From: Zwartia vadi
GTDB lineage: Bacteria > Pseudomonadota > Gammaproteobacteria > Burkholderiales > Burkholderiaceae_B
Assembly: GCF_030410375.1 (NCBI RefSeq)
Contig: NZ_JAUHHE010000001.1
Span: 124,001-188,000 of the forward strand
Length of the DNA stretch: 64,000 bases
Direction of reading: 5' to 3'
Positions 59,665-64,000 of this stretch are shown in pieces (the stretch's first letter is position 1; the number at the start of each line of letters is the position of its first letter). Below the pieces are notes generated by a model that was not told the DNA's origin, did not search any database, and saw only the letters and a list, made by a program, of their open reading frames with translations. Both the position numbers and the translations under genes were made by a program.

Positions 59665-60390
59665 CTAGTATACGCAGCGAAAACCTATGTAAACCACATA
59701 CACATCATCCGGCTTGTACTGCATGCCTTCCAGACGCATTTGCGAAGGACCATACCACCAGGAGCCCCCCGCCGTCAGATGGGTCTTTCCCTGCGCATCA
59801 AGCAACCATTCCCAGACGTTTGCGCCCATGTCATAGAGACCGTTTACTCCGGCACGCGTACGACCGACCGGCGCATGACGCTCCCAACCGTCACGGCCAC
59901 CTTTTACATTGGCACCTTCGCCCGTATCACCCGTCGGATATTCGTAAGTCTTGCCTTTCACAAACGGGGCGGGGGGATTGTCGCGTTGCTCGGTATAGGC
60001 TGCACGTTGCCACTGGGCCTTGGTCGGCAAATCTCCTCCGGCATCCCGGCAAAAAGCGCGCGCCTCCGCCCAAGTCAGATGCACTGCTGGCTCCTCAGGT
60101 TGCGCGGGAGAGCCGAAGGGGCTGCGCCAATTCCAGCCTGGGCGCTTTTGCCATCCCATCACATATTCAAAGCCGCCACCGCTTCGCTCAGCTTCCGTCT
60201 GAATACCCTTGCGTTGAGCATATTCCGCGAAACGGCCGACACTGACCTCGGTCAGATCGATTTTGAAGTCCCCCATGTCAACCCTCGGACTCGAGGCGAG
60301 ACTTGGACTGCTCGCCATCATGATCGTCGCAAAAAGGAGGAAGGACGCCTTACACATCACTTTTGATCGAAGGTCTATTTTCAGGGTCAT
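59665..60390 (-). CDS. Secreted SUMF1/formylglycine-generating-enzyme-fold protein
   Basis: A 241-residue protein with a signal peptide (MCKASFLLFATIMMASSPSLAS, cleavage near residue 32) and a single FGE-sulfatase domain. Domain markers are DLTEVSVGRFAEYAQ, PEEPAVHLTWAEARAFCRDAGGDLPTKAQWQRAA (about 112-144), GLYDMGANVWEWLLD and the closing GFRCVY. FGE-type proteins can oxidise Cys to formylglycine or act as scaffolds; the two catalytic Cys of true aerobic FGE are not evident. The ATG at 60390, with AAGAG upstream, is preferred over 60465. Confidence 0.88.
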   Translation of the reverse strand: MTLKIDLRSKVMCKASFLLFATIMMASSPSLASSPRVDMGDFKIDLTEVSVGRFAEYAQRKGIQTEAERSGGGFEYVMGWQKRPGWNWRSPFGSPAQPEEPAVHLTWAEARAFCRDAGGDLPTKAQWQRAAYTEQRDNPPAPFVKGKTYEYPTGDTGEGANVKGGRDGWERHAPVGRTRAGVNGLYDMGANVWEWLLDAQGKTHLTAGGSWWYGPSQMRLEGMQYKPDDVYVVYIGFRCVY

Positions 60391-60483
60391 GTTCTTGATC
60401 TCTTGGTGCAAGTACAAAATTGAGCGATACTCGACTGTAAACTTTATATCAACAAATGATGTCAATACACACTGGAGATGAAA

Positions 60484-61095
60484 ATGATTTTGGTTGGTCG
60501 CTACGTATCACCTTTCGTTCGCCGCGTCGGCGTCGTTCTGCAAACCCTAGGGATGCCTTACGAGCATAAAAGCCTGTCGACCGCCAAAGACGTCGAAGCC
60601 ATCAAAACCTTCAACCCCATCGCTAAAGTGCCTGTCCTCGTGCTGGACAATGGTGAACACCTGGTTGAAAGCTCTGCGATCATCGATACACTTCTTGAAA
60701 TGCGTCCAGGCCAAACACTGCTGCCCGCCAGCGGAGCCGAACGGCGCCACATCCTGCAACATTGCGCGCTGATGACTAGCGGTCTGGACAAGGCCATTCA
60801 GATTTTGTATGAGCCCCTCAAACGCCCCGCTGAAAAGGTTCACCAGCCCTTCATTGACGGCCTGGGTGCTCAAGTACGCGCCAGCCTGGTGATGCTCGAA
60901 GAATTAGCCGCCCAAAACACCTTCCCGGGTGGTGACAAAGCAAGACTGGACTGCTTAACCGTCGCTGTCGGTTGGTTCTTTCTCAACAAAATGCTCCCAA
61001 AGGTAGCCGTGGCAGCAGACTTCCCTCACCTCGTCGCCCTCTCAGCGCGGTGCGAAGCTTTGCCGGCCTTCAAGGCTTGTCAGCTCGAAGGTTAA
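60484..61095 (+). CDS. Glutathione S-transferase
   Basis: A 203-residue GST with an N-terminal thioredoxin-like domain (VGRYVSPFVRRVGVVL, PIAKVPVLVLDNG, ESSAI at about 59-63 as the glutathione contact) and a helical C-terminal domain. Two ATG codons stand six bases apart; GGAG at 60474-60477 touches the first and sits six bases from the second, so 60484 (MILVGRY) is the start. It is divergent from the SUMF1-type gene and followed after 4 bp by an MFS gene. Confidence 0.92.
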   Translation: MILVGRYVSPFVRRVGVVLQTLGMPYEHKSLSTAKDVEAIKTFNPIAKVPVLVLDNGEHLVESSAIIDTLLEMRPGQTLLPASGAERRHILQHCALMTSGLDKAIQILYEPLKRPAEKVHQPFIDGLGAQVRASLVMLEELAAQNTFPGGDKARLDCLTVAVGWFFLNKMLPKVAVAADFPHLVALSARCEALPAFKACQLEG

Positions 61096-61099
61096 ATCC

Positions 61100-62356
61100 A
61101 TGCCACAGGCAACACCAGCCATGAAACAAAAAGTTTTTCATGGCTGGTGGATGGTCGCGGGTTGCATGGCTGTAGCGACTGTCGCATGGTCCTTCGGTCT
61201 CTACGGACCGAGCGTGTATCTCCACACCATCAGTCAGATGCATGACTGGTCGATCGGTTTGGTCTCTTCTGCATTGACCATCGCCTTTTTAGTGAACGCA
61301 TCCATACTCAGCTTTGTTGGGAGCGCGATCTCAAAGTTCGGGCCCCAACGAATCATGGCTCTAGGCGCGGCAATCATGGCAAGCGGCTTTCTCGCCATGA
61401 GCGGCATCACTCAAGTCTGGCATGTTTACGCAAGCTTTGCCCTCATGGGGTTGGGCTGGGCATGCCTTTCCACCACCGCGATAACCTCCTCTCTGGCACC
61501 CTGGTTTGATCGCTACCAGGGTCGAGCCGTCTCCACGGCGATGTTGGGCGCCAGCATCGGCGGGATGGTTGGCGTCCCTTTTTTGCTCGCAATCATCGGA
61601 GGTTTCGGATTTTCAAATGCCGTGATTATCGTTGCCTTGATTATCCTGGCAACCGTTTGGCCAATCAGCTTCTTCATCCTGCGACGCAGACCTCAGGATC
61701 TGGGTCTGTATCCCGACGGGATCGTGCCAACTGAAAACGAACAAGCAACCGCTCCTCGCACTTGGACGCGCGCAGCGGCACTGAGTACAAAAGCTTTACG
61801 TACCATCATGCTGGCTTTTGGTCTAGCACTCATGGTGCAAATCGGATTTCTGACGCATCAGGTTTCTTTGCTGCTCCCGGCGATCGGCCCCTCTGCCACG
61901 GCACTATGCGTAACATTGGCCGCAGTACTGGCTTTTTGCGGACGCATTTTGCTGGCACGTTTTTCAGATGGTCTGGACGTCAGAGTGATTGCGTGCGGCG
62001 TCCTTCTGAATGCTGCATTCAGTCTGGGTCTCGGCGCACTCTTTCATGATCACACTTGGGCACTGATCATTGCGGTCTTGGGTTTCGGACTTTCGGCTGG
62101 CAGCATCACCACCCTGCCGCCGCTCATCGTGCGCCGCGAATTTGGTGCCGCCTCATTTGGCGCGATTTTTGGCGTGGCGGCGATGCTGATGCAACTACTT
62201 TCCTCAGTCGGACCCGCATTTTTTGGAGTGTTATACGACTTCAGTGCAGGTTATCAGCTGCCGCTCAGCCTCGCTGCAGGTCTAAACTTTTTTGCCGCTG
62301 CAGTCATCATGCACGGCCGTCATCTCGCACCATCACCCACTATGAGTCAGACATGA
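61100..62356 (+). CDS. MFS transporter
   Basis: A 418-residue inner-membrane MFS protein with about 12 helices. FHGWWMVAGCMAVATVAWSFGLYGPSVYLHTI (about 13-44), SSLAPWFDRYQGRAVSTAMLGASIGGMVGVP and RRRPQDLGLYPDG are features of the MCT/OFA-like group. The ATG at 61100 with GAAGG upstream overlaps no other gene; the stop overlaps slyX by 4 nt. Substrate is unknown. Confidence 0.88.
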   Translation: MPQATPAMKQKVFHGWWMVAGCMAVATVAWSFGLYGPSVYLHTISQMHDWSIGLVSSALTIAFLVNASILSFVGSAISKFGPQRIMALGAAIMASGFLAMSGITQVWHVYASFALMGLGWACLSTTAITSSLAPWFDRYQGRAVSTAMLGASIGGMVGVPFLLAIIGGFGFSNAVIIVALIILATVWPISFFILRRRPQDLGLYPDGIVPTENEQATAPRTWTRAAALSTKALRTIMLAFGLALMVQIGFLTHQVSLLLPAIGPSATALCVTLAAVLAFCGRILLARFSDGLDVRVIACGVLLNAAFSLGLGALFHDHTWALIIAVLGFGLSAGSITTLPPLIVRREFGAASFGAIFGVAAMLMQLLSSVGPAFFGVLYDFSAGYQLPLSLAAGLNFFAAAVIMHGRHLAPSPTMSQT

Positions 62357-62571
62357 AGACAGAGCCCTCCATCGAACAACGCCTGACTGATCTTGAAATC
62401 AAAACAGGACTGGCCGACGACATGCTCGACCAGCTTAATCAGACAATTTTTCGCCAGCAGCAACAGATCGACGCGCTCGCGAGAGAGCTCAGTGTGCTGC
62501 GCCAGCAATTACCGCAAGATCGGAATGTCGGCACACAAAATCTGCGTGACGAACTTCCACCGCACTACTGA
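62353..62571 (+). CDS. slyX: SlyX-family protein
   Basis: A 72-residue coiled-coil protein. LEIKTGLADDMLDQLNQTIFRQQQQIDAL (about 14-42) is the SlyX helix and it ends with the signature PPHY. Its biochemical role is unknown, although it is widely conserved in proteobacteria. It overlaps the stop of the MFS gene in an ATGA junction and so depends on it for translation. Confidence 0.92.
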   Translation: MKTEPSIEQRLTDLEIKTGLADDMLDQLNQTIFRQQQQIDALARELSVLRQQLPQDRNVGTQNLRDELPPHY

Positions 62572-62590
62572 GTATTTGAAAGCTGAGCCA

Positions 62591-63214
62591 TCAGATGGAT
62601 GAATTCGGTTTGGCCATGATTTGCTTGAATAATTCACTTTCGATCCAAGTATTCAACCATCCCCGAGTGGCGACATAAGGACTCTGGGCGAACCACACCG
62701 CATCGACCGCTGCAAATTGCCTGACAAAAGGAAATAGTGCGACATCAGCAAGCGCTGCAGTTTGTCCGCCTAAAAATGGCTGTCGAGATAACGCAGCCTC
62801 AAGCGCATCCAGCTGACAAGATAAAGCCTCTTGCCGATACTCTGTCGCGAGACGTTCAGGATAGCGTTCAGCATATTTGTACCGATCCAGCCAATGCTTG
62901 AATGTCGTGTCATTGCAAGTAATCAGTGACTCCTGCAAAGCATAAGCCTCGGAGCCGGGCAATAAGCGCAACCAACCCTGCGGATCGTTTTGCGCAAGTG
63001 CCCAGTGCATGATGTCCAGACTCTGGTCAATCACTTGACCCTCCGCCGTATGCAAAACCGGCACGGTCCCTTTGGGTGATAACGCCAGCATCTCGGGCGG
63101 CTTATCGCGCAAACTAATCTCGCGGATTTCCACAGGGATTTCGGCGCACCGCAAAGCCATTCGGGCACGCATTGCGTAAGGGCAACGTCGATAAGAATAT
63201 AAAACAGCAGACAA
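62591..63214 (-). CDS. Glutathione S-transferase, glutaredoxin-like N-terminus
   Basis: A 207-residue GST with thioredoxin-fold motif YSYRRCPYAMRARMAL (Cys about 10), PKGTVPVLHTAEG and DQSLDIMHWAL, then a helical domain ending in PYVATRGWLNTWIES. The open frame extends to 63274, overlapping the next gene, but a TTG at 63214 has AGGGGAG six bases before it and gives the family start, so this is taken as the initiation codon. It probably acts in thiol transfer or stress defence. Confidence 0.87.
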   Translation of the reverse strand: MSAVLYSYRRCPYAMRARMALRCAEIPVEIREISLRDKPPEMLALSPKGTVPVLHTAEGQVIDQSLDIMHWALAQNDPQGWLRLLPGSEAYALQESLITCNDTTFKHWLDRYKYAERYPERLATEYRQEALSCQLDALEAALSRQPFLGGQTAALADVALFPFVRQFAAVDAVWFAQSPYVATRGWLNTWIESELFKQIMAKPNSSI

Positions 63215-63239
63215 AGCTGTCTCCCCTTCAGTCAAGGAT

Positions 63240-64000
63240 TCAAACGCTGCCGACGGATGCTGACGCAGCGACAAAAAAATCCATTAAAGCTTTGGAGGGA
63301 GTATAGATCGGTACGTAGCCGCGCATGTAGACCTGGGTATTACGAGTGTAGGCGGCCCATGGTATAGCAGCCCCATCATCGGATAAAGCACCCCGAATGC
63401 GGGCGCGCAAAATTCCAGCTGGATTTTCCATATCAACAACGATTTCTGCTTCATCTGCCTTGAAAGTCGACAGATTCAGGACCACATCGTTGGCAACGGT
63501 ACCGGGCAACAAACAAGCGGTCGCTAAACAACATCCCCCCGTGACGGCTAGGGATTGATGCGCAGACTGAGGGGTGAAATAGCGCACAGTGATGTGACCG
63601 CCGCGCTGTGGTGGCGATACCATACAAATTTTTGGAATCGTTTCACTTTGTTCCAACTCAGTGCGTGTCATGCTTGCGCCGTTTCGCTTTTTTAGGCCCA
63701 TTTTCAAACCTGCCTCAACCCAGATCTGACGCAAACGGTCTTTTAGGGCTTGATCTTGGTTGAGTGCTTCGGGGGACTCATCACCCTGTTTGCCCAGGTC
63801 GGCTGACTTCACAATCACCATCGGAACCGCGACATCGAGACAGCTCGCTTCCACCCCGGCAAACATATCTTTGCGGTGACCCGTTGGAAAAAGCTTGCCC
63901 GTCTTGGCGCCAATCGGGTTTCGCAGGCTGAGTTCCACACCAGGAAAAGACCCCATGACGCCAGGGATTTCCGTGTCGGCCGGTACGTTCGCATTTCCTT
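63240..64000 (-). CDS. PrpF-family isomerase (4-oxalomesaconate tautomerase-like), 5' end cut by window
   Basis: The C-terminal 253 residues of a PrpF/GalD protein, the diaminopimelate-epimerase fold that catalyses cis-trans or keto-enol isomerisation of 2-methylaconitate, 4-oxalomesaconate or related tricarboxylates. AHQSLAVTGGCCLATACLLPGTV and VDMENPAGILRARI match the family. The reading frame is open through base 64000, with a D-T-E-I-P-G motif just upstream of the internal ATG at 63956, so the start lies outside. Its presence together with the HMG/CHA-aldolase-like gene at the other end of the window suggests catabolism of aromatic or tricarboxylic acids. Confidence 0.85.
   Translation of the reverse strand, partial: GNANVPADTEIPGVMGSFPGVELSLRNPIGAKTGKLFPTGHRKDMFAGVEASCLDVAVPMVIVKSADLGKQGDESPEALNQDQALKDRLRQIWVEAGLKMGLKKRNGASMTRTELEQSETIPKICMVSPPQRGGHITVRYFTPQSAHQSLAVTGGCCLATACLLPGTVANDVVLNLSTFKADEAEIVVDMENPAGILRARIRGALSDDGAAIPWAAYTRNTQVYMRGYVPIYTPSKALMDFFVAASASVGSV

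Overview
The window looks like a chromosomal segment of a betaproteobacterium of the order Burkholderiales, most likely Alcaligenaceae (Bordetella/Orrella/Advenella-like). The reasons are a Bug-type tripartite tricarboxylate transporter binding protein, the purCEK-sua5 and tkt-gap-pgk clusters, the cbpA-cbpM pair, queA-tgt-yajC-secDF, the miaB-phoH-ybeY-corC-lnt run, and the general gene style (GTG and TTG starts, 4-nt stop/start overlaps). No genus call can be proved from the sequence alone.

Layout. 1-4612 (minus): a probable hydroxy-acid catabolic operon running from tcdA through an FMN-dependent alpha-hydroxy-acid oxidase, an RraA/HMG-aldolase-like protein and a D-2-hydroxyacid dehydrogenase to a TctC-type binding protein cut by the window edge. 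4723-13675 (plus): an MFS transporter, a ChaC-like gamma-glutamylcyclotransferase, pdxH, a flavin reductase, an LhgO-like oxidase, an AidB-like acyl-CoA dehydrogenase, a ThDP enzyme and glutaryl-CoA dehydrogenase. 13733-26383 (mostly minus): sua5, purK, purE, purC, class II aldolase, then mog-cbpM-cbpA behind a candidate sigma-32 promoter, then pgk, gap and tkt. No pyruvate kinase is seen between pgk and the aldolase. 26486-37170: rsmE, an orphan barstar, maeB, an FAD-type oxidoreductase, an aminotransferase, ubiD, a lone FecCD permease coupled to an unknown secreted protein, and dacB. 37325-49522 (plus): queA, tgt, yajC, secD, secF, miaB, phoH, ybeY, corC, lnt and an acyltransferase-like protein coupled to lnt. 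These cover RNA modification, protein export and lipoprotein maturation.

49552-54412 is the accessory-looking part: AT-rich DNA around a tRNA-Ala/Glu/Asp array. It holds a DUF4258/HTH toxin-antitoxin-like pair with a 23-bp palindrome at its start, a two-gene unit coding for an HTH protein and a large Wzz-like two-pass inner-membrane protein, and a Phd/VapC pair behind a 29-bp palindrome. The HTH/Wzz-like unit lies between two near-identical copies of a terminator-containing direct repeat and has a long inverted repeat upstream. It is the best candidate here for an undescribed system.

54417-64000: an MFS/YdjM/MFS operon, a peroxiredoxin, a universal stress protein with a perfect FNR/ANR-type box upstream, a rhodanese/phosphatase-like protein, a secreted SUMF1-type protein, two glutathione S-transferases, an MFS transporter coupled to slyX, and a PrpF-family isomerase cut by the right edge. 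No rRNA, insertion sequence, integrase, prophage or CRISPR array was seen.
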